From contig VZRS01014435.1 of assembly GCA_013398055.1 (NCBI GenBank), positions 1 to 64,000 on the forward strand: DNA of 64,000 nucleotides, read 5' to 3'. The notes under the pieces are model-generated. The model was not told the DNA's origin. It searched no databases and worked only from the letters and a program-made list of their open reading frames with translations. Shown piece after piece: positions 12,501 to 27,500 of the stretch; the first letter of the stretch is position 1; every line of letters starts with the position of its first letter. The stretch is from Ifrita kowaldi (lineage: Eukaryota > Chordata > Aves > Passeriformes > Cinclosomatidae). A program made the translations under genes and the position numbers.

Positions 12501-15500
12501 ATCTCTCCTGCCTTCCACCCACAAAACTGCATTGCTAGCTGTGATCATGTGATGCTCTTAAAGCACACACATTGGTAAAAAATTGAAAATGTGCTCTTGT
12601 TTTAGATAACTGAGGATCCAAAGAAGAGAATGTCTGTACTGAATCACCACTTTGTGAGACACCCTGCAAAGATGTTTGAGGAAAACCCTGAAGTTTTTAC
12701 AGAACTTACAGGTGTGTAGCAGTTTTCTTTTGAATAGCATTCAGTGATACTCCTTTGTTACTGGTTAATCTTCTCACTAACAAAGTTTCAGAATACACCT
12801 TGTCCTCCTTCAGACAAACTAAGACAATATACAGGTTATAGACCTAAACAATCTGCTTTTGTTTGGTTTTGGTATTAAAGATGTTAACAGGGGTAGGTGC
12901 AAAAATCTGTCACTTTTCTATAGCTTGGATTCTGAGGAGTTGTATTTACACCAGGTTGTCCAGTAGAAAACCTCAGAAACTGGGAATAGCTGGGTGTCAA
13001 GAGGGCAGTCTAATCTATAATGGTTGCAAGAGGGATAGGATGGGTGTTGCAGAGCCACTGTGTTAGTTTTGTGCTACTCATGGAAATCCTGGATATTCAG
13101 ATCTGATTCATCAATCCCTTCCTTTTTCCCATGACATGGCAGGGTGAAATGAACCACTCCATTAAGGGTTTCCTTTTAAAGTTCTTTCCTAAGGATCCAG
13201 AGTTAAAAGTGAGAGATTTTGACTGTGTGGAGTCTTAAGGACTAAACACAACTTTTGTGGGGGCACAGCTTTATTTTGCTGAAGTGGGCTGAACCATTTG
13301 ATGAAAACTATTGTATTTCAGGAATTTTCTCAGTGTAAGGCATTGCAGAAGTACTAATGTAGCTTGTACTTTGGTGTCCAGTTTTGGGCACCCTCTTACA
13401 AGAAGGCAAATATCCACTGGCACCTCCTGAAATGAGCATGGAGCAAAAGACCACCAAAAGGGGCAGCTCCTGGGTCATAGCAAATGAGGAAAGAGGCTGA
13501 GTGAACTGAGGATTTTCACCCTAAAGAGAATGCTGTTCTCTACCTAATGAAGAATTGGAGAGAAGATGAAGTTAGATTTTTCTCAGAGGTTCACAGTGAC
13601 AGCACAATTGGCAGTTGAAATCCTGTTGTAACAGAAGACATTCTAATTAGCTATTAGGAAAAAGTATTTCACCAGGAAGGTGGTCAAGCACTGGAACAGG
13701 TGCCCAGAGAGGTTGTGAAACTGATATTCTGGGGGGAGTTGTCCTTTTTTGGGTCAGTTTTTAGCAATAAGGAAGAATTGGTTTAAATTTGGTTTCATGT
13801 TTGCATCTTCCTATTTGTGGTGACCTCTTGAATCTCTGTGAACTTGTTACTCTGTTACATGGAAGAAAGATACAACCTCCTTGCATGACAATTGGCATTG
13901 TTTGTACTCTGATCTCTTCATTACTGTTTTACTCTTTTTCCCCAGCCATATCTTTAAACTGCCCCTATTTTTTTCTGTATGTTATTCACTTTGCTGATGT
14001 GCTTCTGCACAAGTTTCTGTATTTGCTTTCTTAAAAGGCTGACAGGAACAAAGATTGGGGCTGTTTCTAATGTTGCCTTATCATTAGTTAGTCACCCTGA
14101 AATTACAGGAGTATAATTTGGTTTGTTTGGTTGCCTTTAGGTTTTTGTTTCAAGATCCACGGGGGTTTTAATCTTGCCATTAGTATTTAGTAACAGGATC
14201 CTAGGGTTTTATTGTATCCTGTGTAACTGATGATAACTGTTGCATCTAATTGTAAGCAGTAGCAATCCTCAGTGTTGATTAAAGCACATAAAGTTTACAT
14301 CCATGTATAGATAGGAGATAAGACCTCAGTGATAAGTAAAATACAACATTTTGGATATAAAGATAATCATTCCTGCAGTGCAGCATACTAAAACATTTAT
14401 TTTTAGGAGCTTTCATGTGGATTACAGTCAAAGCCTCAAAATGGACTTACTCAGTTTACAATGTAAGTGATTTTTTTCTCCCGTTGTGTTATGTTTGTTT
14501 TTATTTTTGTTTGGGTTGTTCTGTTGGGGGTTTTTGTGTGTTTTTTTTTACTAATGACCTTTTTTATTTTAAGGATTCTGATGGAAAATATTTCGCATTT
14601 CCTCTTGCAAGCCACAGAAAATCATACAGTCATGTTTACTGTGAAAATAGTATGTTGGTGAGAAAATACTTCTTTAATGTCTGGAGTTCATTTATAACGA
14701 TATGGTTTTTTAATTTCCGTTTGCTGCAGTTTTAAGACAGTTACTGAACAGCTGTTGAAATTGCTGCCATCCATTTACAGCCACAGCCTAATGCATGTCA
14801 GAGGTACTACCTGTTTTAGCATGTCACACTTAGTGTTCAAGATCTGAAACCTTCAATGCCACCTGAACCCCAAATGTTTTCTTTTTGACTCTTATGGTTA
14901 GCTCTACATTACTTTGTCCTTTCATTTAGTGCAGTTCTTTTTTGATGATTTTGAAGGAAGAAGCTTGTTTTAGTGCTGCTGTGTTTTTTGCCATAATTCT
15001 AATTTGGGAAAGCTGTTTATAGGTTTGCTTTCCCATAATAAAATTTAAGTGAGCCTGAAAGGCTACAGAGATCTTCCACTGAGCAGGGAAAGTGAATGGA
15101 AGACAGATGAGGAAACAGCACCATCTCAGTTGTCTCCTATTGAGAGGAGATACCATAATGTGCATTTCTTGTATTTTTAGCTCAAGACACATACATTCAG
15201 CCAAATTTTTTTTCAGTTTTTTATACAAGAATGAATTTAATCTCTTGGTAAACTGAAGATAGATAAATAAGCTTTTCAGAATCATGTATTTTACATTAGT
15301 GGCAAGATGGATATGTTTTAAAGAGAAATTATGAAAGCTTTTTGCTTAACCTTGTATTTATTCATAACTGGAAAGGGTGGCAAACTGAAGTTACTTAAAA
15401 TGGTTCCTAGAAACCCCCACCATTCACTGTAAAGCTTTACATCCCCGTCCTTGCAATTGTAATTGCAAGATTATGATCTCAGTCATTTAATTATCATCAG

Positions 15501-18500
15501 TTTTAACCCCTGCATTGTTTGAAGTAAAGAATCAGTATTTTTAATGTATTTATAAATGCAATCACACATAGGTAATGTACTGTTTTATGGTATTGACTTT
15601 ACAGGACACAAGTAGCTGGATTTATGGCTGCATGAACACTAATTCATCGATGTGGTGAGTATAAAGAGTTCCTGTTCTTTATTCAAATAGGTTTTGTGAG
15701 ACTGGGTTTTAATTTAAAGCATATAAATTCCCCACTGTAGGAAGGGATTGGGAAGTAAAATTGTTATTGTAAATAATTCATGCTTTCTGTATCACCAGGA
15801 AAACAGGAAGGAATAGCTTTTCTTAAAATAGGTGATATTCTTCTTCATGGAGCTGTATTTTTGACCTTCATAGCAGTGAGGAGTCATTCCTGTTGCTCCC
15901 TTGTGGACACTCCGGGCTGGATTCCTGAGCTGGGTGGTTTGTAGCACCTGGGTGATGCTGGTGGCTGGTTGGATGGTCACACCCAAAGAGTTGGGATCAA
16001 CAGCTCCGTGTCCCAGTGGAGTTCAGTGAGGAGTGCCATGCCTACAAAAGAGCTGGAGAGGGACCTTTCCCAAGGGCATGTGGTGACAGGACAAGGGGTA
16101 GTGGCTTTAAACTGACAGGGCAGGTTTAGATTGGATATTAGGAAGTTGTTCACTGTGAGGCTGGTGAGGCATTGGAGCAGCTCGCCCAGAGAGGCTGTGG
16201 ATGTCCCATCTCAGGGGATGTTCCAGGCCAGGTTGGATGGGGTTCTCAGTAACCTGGTCTAGTAGAGGGGGCCCCTGCCCATGGCAGACCTGCTGGAACT
16301 AGGTGGTTTTTAATGTCCTTTTCAACCCAAACCACTCTATGATTCTGTTTCTTTAGAATCCTATGACAAAAGACATCAAATGTCACTCAGAGCCTTCAAA
16401 AGAATGCATTAAAGCATCTCTTACTTTTTTCTTGTTTCAAAATTGCTACTGTCATATGAAAAATATTTAGAAGTGTGGGTGGTTTAGTGGTTATTTGTTA
16501 TGACAGTCATTACAAAATGGATTTAAAACACTGTCTTAGCTTACATTTGTAAAATAAAGTATATTCAATCTACCCTTCAAATTAGGGAAAGCTTCCAGAC
16601 AAAATTGAACTAGCATAGGATTTATCTGTTCTGGGATCACTGAGGTGTACAGCCAGAGTCTTGCCTCCAGCAGATAGCCAGATGTCATAGTTACTTTTTC
16701 CTGATCCAAGAAGTTGGTTGTTATTCCTTTGAATAACCTTTGATCAGCATTAAGTGCAGGTTAGCCTAGTTCAGGACTGCTACTTAAACCTCATCTAATA
16801 ATAGTGGGTTTGCTGGGGACTGTGTCCTGAGGTCATGAACACTATTTAGAGAAACAGCAGTATTCTGGTATTCAGAAAATCAAAACTTGAAGTGACTGAA
16901 TGGACGTGTTGCAGTTCAGTGTCTTAACTCAATATAAGTACACACCATTTTAGAACTGCTGCAAACTCTCTAACAGCTAACAGAGTTTTTAATTTATATG
17001 GTATATTTTAGATATTTCCATAGGAAAATTTGTGCTTTTGATGTTTAAAAGTTGCTAATAAAACCATTGATAATTCAATGCCAATGCTGTTTTAGTTCAT
17101 GAAGAGCTTTCATTTTGTGTCTGAAGTTCCCTGGCTAATAAGTGCTGCACGTTTTCTGTATGACAGATTTGGAGCTTTGCTTGGCTTGGTTTTGCACAAA
17201 CAAGATTTGCACTATCTGAAATTAATGTAGTTTGATAAATTACTGTGGTAGCAGTATACCCAAATTTCTTCTCAATTTAAAATGTTAATCCAGAGAGAGA
17301 GAGAGAGAGAGAAGCTGGTGTGTTAATCCATTGCCATAATGCTGGGCTGGCATAATGAATATGCTCATCCTTTAATGTGCATGAATTTTTACAGCCTGGA
17401 AGCTGCTGATTTATCCTGGAGAGCTGAGTTACTTCCAACCACCAAGGTAAGTGTGTACTTAACTTGTAGGAGGAAGAGGTGATCCAGGGGTAGTTGCAAG
17501 GCACAGGGGAAGGAGCTGTTCTGTTTGGAGTGTTGGAACAGTTGTATTCCAGAGGTAGACAACTGGGAACTGGCAAGGGGCAAGCTAAAGGGGTATGTTC
17601 AGTAATGGCTTTTCTTCTTCTTTCTTTCTTTCTTTTTCTTTTTTCCTTTCCTTTTTAAGGTTGTAATGCTGAAACTTCAGGACTACCCTTCTTTGTCCCA
17701 CATTGTCATTCAGGTGCCACCTGCAGTTGGCAATAAGGTAAAAAAATACGACATTCAGAAATTGCTTGCTTAGTGTATTCATAACTTTCAGGTGCTATGA
17801 CAGGAGGAAAAGGAAGTAAATTAAATATATACTAAGTTACTTTGAGAAACCACAGACCCACACTGTGGAGTGGTTTGAAAGTAGCTTTTGTTATCTTCTG
17901 TAAGCTCAGAAACATTTTGATAAAATACCAAACACAAGGCATGAATAGCACTTGAAACATGTACAAAACCACAACTCTCAAATCAGTTCTTGGAGTTCTT
18001 GTTGGAGATTCTAATGGTAGTCTGCCTTGTTTTTCTTAATACTCTGGTTGTGTTCCTGAGTGGTTATACCTTTGAACAGTCATTTCTCTTGCTCAGGATA
18101 GCAGAGAATAGAGATAACTGAACCCACCACATCTGGATTCTGGGGAGCATGGGTCAGATACCTCTGCAAGCTCTTAGACTACAAATAATGTACTAGAGTC
18201 AGTTGTGCAGAGTTTAATAGTTTGAATTTCACTAATGAGGTGGATATGTTTGCATCAAAGGCTCTCAGGATCTCAGTGAGAGGAACATTTGCAGACTTCA
18301 CATGTAGGCCTTTCCAGTTAGTCCTGGAAATGGCAGAATACTGAATTGGAATTTCTGGTCTAATCACATCTGGCATTGCTTTCTGTGACACAAATACAGT
18401 CTCTGAGTCTGTGGTATAATAATCCATGACCCAAGAAATTATTCACAGCACAAGTGAGTGTAATGTTCTCTGAGTGTATCTTCAGATAGTTGTGACAGAG

Positions 18501-21500
18501 GCATCTTGCAGTGAAATTAGTAATGCACAACATTCAGGGTAAGCAAAGATAGAGGAGAGATCACTTGGGAAATGTAAAGTACAAAGCCTTTCCAAGTCTT
18601 GTGCTTGGTTTAGATCTGTTTTTAATACCCTGACTTGCAGTATACTTTGGGCTGTGAATTCTTCGAAGAGGATTCCAGAACAGTACAGCTCCCTGTGACA
18701 CATCTTTTTTCATTTGGTAAGTATAGCACATTGCTTTTGGAAAAAATGGAAAACTAATATAACTAACCTTTGGATAATAAATTTGCCTAAAAGTGTCAGG
18801 TCAGGAGGTTTTTGGGGGTTGTTTTTCACTAAAGCTAACACTGCTTTTGTTAGTAACAGACAAAGAAAAAAGAAACGTGGGGGTTTAGACTAACAGATAT
18901 GAAAGTACGTAATTCTCCTGGAAAAAAAAATCTGAAAATGTAGCAATTTCACAGATAATTTTATCTAATAAGTGAAAATGTTACATCCTTTACAGGACTT
19001 TCTTCAAGCAAAATTCTATTAAATTCAACTGGATTACTTTACAATGTACAGCTCCAGCACTTCAACCAAGTAAGAATGCTACTTAAGTTTTTAAGATAAT
19101 GTAACCAATATTTGGAGAAAAGTGAGTGACTTCTATTTTTTGTATTCTAGATATATCAAGCTTTCAAAATTTACATAGAGAGCCACTGCCACTCACTCAA
19201 AGGTAAATAGAAGTCTTCTACAGTATAAATGTATAAAACAAATTCTTGAAAATTTTTAGAAAAAAAAGTCCTCTCGTGCAATGGCGTTTAGGCCATACTG
19301 TTATAATCTGTTCAAATGTGCCTGCAAATATCTCTCACTTCCCACTTTAGGGATAGCTCAATGAAAATGAGGAATTAGTCCTTTAATGTTTGTTTTTCTT
19401 ACTTCCCAGCAAAGGGAAGTTGAACTTCCAGTAGGATTATGCCTTGTGTTGAAAGTGTTTCTCAAGTAAAGCACATTTGGCTAGGATTTTTATTTGCTGA
19501 TAATGGGACTCAAATTTGAATGTTGAGCTACATAAGTTTAAACAGGATGGGTTTCTAAATGACCCTGTTTCAAAAAAAGACAATGATGGATTTTATTAGA
19601 TGAAGGTTTCGGTTTCATATTGAGAAGCAGAACTCTTCTCATAACCGTTCTTCCTTTAAACACTGATGTCTCACTGTCGTGCCCTGTAACAGCCTGAGTT
19701 TAAAAATGCCATTTTTGTTTACTGGTAACTGCTCTGATCTGCATTGCTATGTCAATTGCAATGTAACTGCAAGCCCAGTGATTCTGTGTAGTGATCTGTG
19801 TGCCCCCTTTGTTTTACTGGCCCTGTAGTTTTTAGAGACGGTTGTTCTCACACATCTCATTCTTAATGAAGTTTGTATTTTTTAATGCTGTTCCATTTCA
19901 GAAAGAAAACCTAGTATTTACAGACTTCATATCCCCTGGTCACATGAAGACTCAGTAATTGTAGCAAAGTAAGGACTTTAACAAATAATAATTTCTTGAT
20001 ATGTTTTTTTGAAGAATATTTGTATCCTATTGTGGTAATATTTCTGATGTGAGACAGTTTCTCTAGTCTTAAGTGTCTTAAGTTCTATGTCTTTTCCTCA
20101 TTTACCTTTCTGCCCTTGTTGACAAAGTTGTTTTGACTTTTCCTAGAACAAGAATACCTCCTAATTGTTTGCTTAATGGTTCTCACTAATTTTCTCAAAA
20201 AAAGAAGTCAGATGTGCTGGTCTGAAATTGTCAGGATAACTACTGACCCCTTCATGAGTGGAGAACAGTGGCTGCTCTGGGTGCTGGCTTCTTCCTGGAA
20301 GGCAGGGTTGGGATCACACAGAAGCCCTATGTTTGCTTCAGCAGCATAGTCCTGACAAAATCAAATGATACAGCTTGAAATATGTGTCACTAATAAAGTT
20401 GCACAACCTGACTGTATTTTAGATGTCTGGAAAACTGTATTTCTAGTTTATTTTAGAAGTCTTAAGGATACCTCACCATTTCCAACCCCCTGTGTTTTCC
20501 AGCAACAGCATACTTGCAGGAAACTGAATTGTATTCTTGAGGATCTGTCCTTCCTGTTCTTGGCACTCAGCATGTTTGCATGCTCTGGGAGGCAGTGTGT
20601 TCACTGAACTTGTCTGCTTTCCTTAGTACCACATCCCTCGATTGTTCAGAGGAGAGGGAATTGAGGATGTTATGTAGTTCTTTGTGACAGGATAAACAAG
20701 TTCTTTCCACCATTTTGCTCACAGCTTGTGGTGACACTTGGTGTAGTAGATCTGCTTTGTGTGCACTTGTTGAAGACTGAGGCACGTTTGGTTTTTCTGC
20801 TTGATTATAAGGACAGCAATGACCATGTACATTGTTGTTTCAGAGTTCCATCTCTTGCTGAGATTTCTGCCAAACTGCACATTACTCAGCCTCACAATGA
20901 CAGCAGCCTTCCAGAGTTAAACATCTACTCTTCCCCAGACTGTCAGTATGAAGTGAGTAATACAGTTTTATTTTATAGCTGGTTTGCATTGCTGGATAAT
21001 CTTTGCATGATTCAGTCTTTTAAACCATAGCTAATTAATCTCAATCAATACTAAGCAAATCTAAAGGTGGGCTGTTTGGCCTTTTTGACATGTAGTGCAT
21101 GTTACAAGTATTTTGCAACAGCTGGATTAGTACTGAAAGTTGGATTCTAAAGCTTTAAAGCATTTGCTTTTAAAATGTCAATAGCAAGATGTTGTACATT
21201 TTATTTGAGGGATTGCTGTATTCTAATACTTCAGTTTGCTTCTTAAAAATTAAAGTATTTTATGCTTACCATTGTATAAAACAATATATATTTTTTTTTC
21301 AAGGTAATTCTGAAGACATCACTTCTACAGGTTCTTGGGCAAGTAAGAAAACCTAATACTAAGTTGGTTGGTTTTGTGTCAGTAGCATCTACAGAAATTT
21401 TTACTTCCTCCCTTCCTTACTGTGGCACTTCAGATTCCTTTTTGCTGCCAAAAGGAGCACTATTCAATGATCATTTTGCAACCTTGTCCCTTGGCAAGGC

Positions 21501-24500
21501 ATCCCTCCTGGATGAATGTCAGGCCCTGGTCCTTAGAGGAATAGAAAAGCTCTCTAGCTCTAAAGAGCTGCTGTAAATGTGGAGCATGAGGCTTTGTGGT
21601 GAGCTCAATATCTGTGAAGGGATGACACTGTAGGTCACTTTAACTTTCTTGCCTGATGAGTCACTAGTGCTAAAACTTTAAAATACATTTGGCATCAATT
21701 ATGTTGGGGGGAAAAGTCTAAGCAGGTCCATATGCTCCTCTTCAACAAATCTACTTTGGTTATCAATGAAGAATACATTTCGACATGGGGATCAGTAAAA
21801 ATAGACTGGCCATCTGCAGTTCTCTGGTTCTAAAAAGTAATTAATTTGCAAGCACCTAAGTGTAGTGCTGGAATATTACTGGCAAGGTTCTCTACTTGAA
21901 TGCATGCATTTAGAGCAAAGATTTTTCAGTTTGTTGGGGTTTTTTTACGAGAATTTCTAGGCTATTGGTATATTAATCACGACTTGGGAGTGTGGAAGCC
22001 AATTAATACATGTATGTAATTGCTTCCAAAAACTCTTTGCCTAAAAGCATATATAACTGTATGCAGATTTGGCTTGGAAAGTGGCCTTTAAATTGTTTTA
22101 AACTTATTTTACTGAAATGTGATACTTCATTTTTTTCGTACTTGTCTTGACTGGGAAAAATCCCCATTTGTTTCTAATTTGATCATTTATCCAAATCTGT
22201 TTCATTAGCTACCTATGAGAGATTCTAGTGTTTTCCACCTATAACATTAATTGCTATTGGAAGTTATCAGATACTTATGCATTAAAATGAGAAACTGGAT
22301 CTTTTAAGAAAGATTTTCTAATCTCATTATCATTCTGGCTTCATGATAATATTTGTGTATATGGTTTTTTATTACATTTTTATAGATAGAAATGAAGTTA
22401 TCCCTTTATCCTTGTCTTTCAGATAGTAAGGTTCCATGCTGGTGCTTTTCCAGTCTATATTGTTTCTAATATTCTTCTTACATATGGAGGACAACTGAGC
22501 ACATTGAGATCAACAGGTAGCTTTCTAAAAATCATCTTTTCTCTGTCAGAAGTGTTTTTAGAGAAATTGATTATCAAATTTACTGATGAAAGACTAGCTA
22601 GATGTGAATTTTTAAAGCTGAATATCATTCAACTTATGGAAACACTTGGATCTGTGCTCTTCATTTTTGTTTTTTCTTGGCTGGTAGTTCTTCAAGGTTG
22701 TGTTGTAGCAAAATATTTCCTTATTATTTTAAATTGCAGTCCCTTCTCTGTGAAATATTGGTGTTGCTAAGTAGGTCTACTTAAAAATACATACAAAAAT
22801 TTAAAAGAAATTGTTAATGGGCAGAAACCACTATTTCTTGCAGGAAGATGAGATTTGCTTAATAGCTTTGAGCCATGTCTTCAGACAAAACACATTTTTA
22901 TTAAAATTCAGGGGGTGTTTGTAACAAACTCCATCATGTCTCTAGAAGCTCTTGTGACTTATTACCTTAATGTGGGTGACCCAGTGGAGGAAAGCCTTGG
23001 TGGTGAAGTATGCAACCTTGCAGCACTCTTACAAGACATGGTTATGTTGTTTTCAAGTCAACTTACCATTGTCTGTATTTATTTTTTGTTGTGGATGGTC
23101 TTTGTTAAAGTTCATGACATGACAGTAACTACAGATGCTCTCTGTTCTTGATTCTAGGCCAGTGTTCAGACTTCTCCCTTGAACTGGTTAGGACAGCAAA
23201 GCCCTACAAAGTAGAACCTCTTATAAGCATTGTTGTGTTTCTGCAGGGGTGAGTTTGCATCCTTTGTTTGTTTAAAACAGTTTCCAAAAGAGAAGTTTGA
23301 GTAAAACTGTTGCTGGGGAGGAATATTATTTTATCTGTAGTCACTGTGAGCACCTGACTGTTATTTTGCTTGAAAGACTGTAATAGAAGGAATAGTTGAT
23401 AGATATCTAACTGTAAGAGCAATTGGAAGTGATAAATAATACTGCTTTCATGTTTTTGGCAGGTTTAACTGGTTTAGAGAGATATGGGAATCACTGTCAC
23501 TACCAGAGGTGGATGCTGCTGTACTGAGTAGTCAGGATGCATGGTTCCCCCTTGTGTCCCTGATTCTATTTCTTTTTGGGACAGGCATTGCCTACTGGAG
23601 TGGAGTATTTTTCTCTACATCTCTGAGACTCTTCTCTTCATTATGGTTAACTCTGATTAGGTAAAACAACACAATGCTATTTAATTATGCTCTTCTAGAT
23701 GACTTTGACCCTGACAATTGTTTTTCTTTTTTGTTTGTTTGCTTCTGTGTGAATGCTTGGGCAAGACTGAATTCTGAGCACATTGAATTTATGCATGATT
23801 TTAGACATCTGGGTTTGAAAACAAGCAGAAATTGATGCCTGGGAAGAAGTACAACAGGAGTTTTGTTTCTTTTTTTTTTTTTTAGACCTACTGTACTTCA
23901 AAAAGATAAGTTGATTACACCCAGAAGACTCTGTGGGATGATATCTCTTGCTTTGCTTAGCTGGACCACTTGTGGTGCATTTGCTGTACTCATTATTTAT
24001 CTTCAATATTTGTTCAAGGTACTGAAAGGCTAAACACTTTGTATTTGTAACCAAATGGAAAATTTTGGGTGCTTTGAATTAACCCCAGGTTAAAAGCAAA
24101 AATCCAAATTACCCTTTTTTGTACATAAAAGAAATGTTATTATTCTTGTACTTGAAATAGGAATTTTTTTAATTTATCAGTGTCATAGTCTTGTAATTTT
24201 TACATCTTTTCTTCTTCTTTTTTTAATGCTTCTTCCAAAGAAATGTGTGGTCCCATATGCCCACTACAACAATGCAGATAACTGAAATTTTTAACTTACA
24301 GCTAGGCAATATTATAAAAACAAAAACTGATAACTCCCTTGAAGAGAAACTTTAGCAAAGAGAGGACTTGAAATTTTCAGTAGAAAAGACTTTACACAAA
24401 TCTTTATGGAGCAAGAGGAAGGAGGGTGGATATATTGAAGAATTAGGGTAGTCTTCTTGTATGTCCAGTCTGATCCCTTGGGTAGTGCCACAGAGGTCCC

Positions 24501-27500
24501 TATTCAGTCCCTGCCATTCAGTTTCCATGGCCTTCCTTACATCAGTGTCTAACTCCTGATTCATCCCATGGCAATGGCTGTCCTTGGCTCCTGGGGAAAA
24601 CCACAGCTCCACTGGGGCCCTAGAATCATCTAGCTATAAAAAAGAAAAAAATTTAAGGAGTCCTCAATTTCTTTTCCTATGCTACAGCTTTTGTGTGAAG
24701 AAACATTACTGAACAAGCAACTGTTTTGTCTTACAGGTTGTAAAACTGCACGTGGCTGTAAGAGCAGAGCAAAACATGCACAACAGGGTAAGTCTGTTTC
24801 CTGCTTCTGTTCCAAATGCTGACCAAAAACTGTCTGGCAAGCTTCTGCCTTGGTACTATTAGGTTGTGCTGCAGTGACTGGGCAGCTGTAGTTCACTTGC
24901 TGCATGTGTGATGTGAAAGCACAGCCAGGCCCTGAGCAGCCTGGTCCATCACACACAACTGCTGCATTCACTGTTCCAAGTCACTGCAGTGTGAACTTGT
25001 TATTTAAGAAAACTCTGTCTCTGAATGACACAGAACAGCAGGGTTTTGTCTGTATTTTGGTATTTGATTATGCACGGATTATCTAAAAAAAAAAAATTTC
25101 TAGGTAATAATCTACACTGCAGGTAAATATGTTTTTTTTCTAGAGAGGCAGTGTGTGGAATTGAAGGGGTTTTAGTCCAGAGATGACAAATAGGATGTAT
25201 TAGATGAATATGGACTGAGACTACAGTAAATAGGGAGCTGTTTAAAACAGTGAAGAAACATTGGGTTTCATGCACTGTGAACTTTATTTTCTGGGTTACT
25301 TTAAGGTATAGGATCAAAGATGTAAGCAGGCATGGATAAAAGCATATGATAACTACCTGTTCTTTTTTGCAAACATAGAGCAAAGCAGTCTGACAGAAAA
25401 AGTTGTTGAAAGTTTTCTTTGGCTTTCTTTGGGTGGATTTTTTGTGTGTTTGCTTAGTTTAAAATCCTCTCCTTTCATCTCTATATAGTTTTTTTGTTTC
25501 CTTTGGGGTGTTTTTTTCTGTCATTGGAACTTAGTATCTGCCAACTCATTCATTTATCTTTGCTATTTATTCCTGTAGGTAGTATTTTACTCCCAGTTGC
25601 ATTACCTCCTATGTCTTTTCCATGAATGATCATCTGTGATTTTTCACTTCCATGCTTTATTACTCCTTTTCTTTTCCTCTTCCCCCTTCCAGGAACTCCA
25701 TTTCTTTTCATTTCAGTGGTGTCAGGGCATCTACACTCTCCATTCTTTTCTTCCATACACATATAAACTGTTAGTGTATGAGAAATTTCTGGTTAAATTT
25801 AGATACTTTAAAACTGAACTATTGAACTTCGCTTTTGATGGCTTTTTGAGGCATAAATTGCAAATTTTCTTCCTAAATCACAGCTGATGTGATACTGTTA
25901 GGATATTTTTCCCCTCCTTTTTCCCCAGCATGGGTTCTTACAAGCCTGTGCACGTTTTTGTGACTTCTGTCTTTCATTTTCAGGATTCAGGCCACTCAAA
26001 AGAAACTTCACAGAACTCCAGTACACACACAGTCAAAGCCCAGAGTTCAATAGACAGCCTTCCAGATGCAACACAGTCTCCTTCCAACAGTACAACAATT
26101 GCTGAAGCTGTTAACAGTCTTAAGATGCACATTACAGTCCTCAATTTATTCACATGGATTGTGCTGCTCAGCTTGCCATCTTTAATTTATTGGTTAAAAA
26201 ATCTCAGGTAAATTCTTAAATCGACACTAAGATAGAAGAAAGTTACAGGAACCTTTGAAGATAACAAAAATTGTAAATATTTGACTCTTTACATTATTAG
26301 CTACCTTACAGAAGTTTTAAATACTTCTGTTAATTGCTATTGTTTTCTCTATGCAATCTGGTTTGTGTTATGGTATAAGCAGGTGTTAAGTGAATCAGTG
26401 ATATGTTGAACAAAGTAATGATTCAGAAAGAGTTTTAAATCAGGCTGTGATGCCTGATTTCATGTAGATTTGTTGTCATCAACACATGGATTTTATTTGG
26501 CAGCCTACTTTAGAAGTGACATGCTTTTTAAACCATTTATTTGCAGGTACAATGTTAGACTTGATCCTGATCCATGCAGATCCACAGCTATTATCCTCGT
26601 ATGCATTTTAGAAATTCTAATGAATTCAAGTACTTCTGAAGTGAAATCAAGGTACTGTAGCCCTAGTCTAGTTACAGTAATCTCTAGTCACTAATCTCTA
26701 GTTCTGCTTTCCTGCTTCTTCGTGACTTTCCATTTGTGTGGTAAAACTTAATTTATGCTGTACAGACCTGTAATTGTTCAGCCTCTGCAGAGATTCATGA
26801 ACTCCTGTGGTTAAGTCTAGAAGATGAGGTAAAATGTGTGCAAATTACCTCTAGTTTGGCTGAGTGGAGAAAATCCCCTGTATTTGCCACATGGAAATAA
26901 ATTAAGTATGTGCTATCTAAGCAATTGGCTGCATAGCAACTTCTTGAACTGTGACTTTTTAACTCAATTCATTGAATCCTTCCAAATGCCACAGAATCCA
27001 AATTCATTTAGCAATTATTGTCAGACAGTTACAAGGAAAAGTGAATTTTAAAGGATTATAGTTATGTTCTTGTAGCTCCCCTTATGGGAATAGAAATATG
27101 TGTTCTCTACTGGATTAAGAAGTTGTGAGAATCTGGTTTCACTGACAGATTATTTCTTGTTGAGATAGGAAATTAATCAACACCTCATGAATGACAATCA
27201 ATAATAATGACTGTCATTTATCCTCTTGACTAGTACCTGTTATCTCAAGTGATCTAAATCATTAAGTCTTCCTTTGTTACAGAGAAAAAAAATCTAAATT
27301 AATCTAAGAATATTTTTAATGACCCTTTTTGAATAATTTCTCTTGGTTATGCATCCGTTTTTGTGGCCCATTAGACATAGGTGTTCAGTTTTAAAAATTA
27401 ACAAAGCCTTAACATACAAATTATTTTGCAAAGGAAAATGAAATATGGTATTTGCATACTTTCTGCATACTGGCTACAAAATAATTTTTTTTCTTTGTAT

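Noticed and set aside
20200..20340. Region in PGAP1 intron 17 that seemed repeat-like
   Set aside because: Could not match it to CR1 or any other avian repeat by eye.
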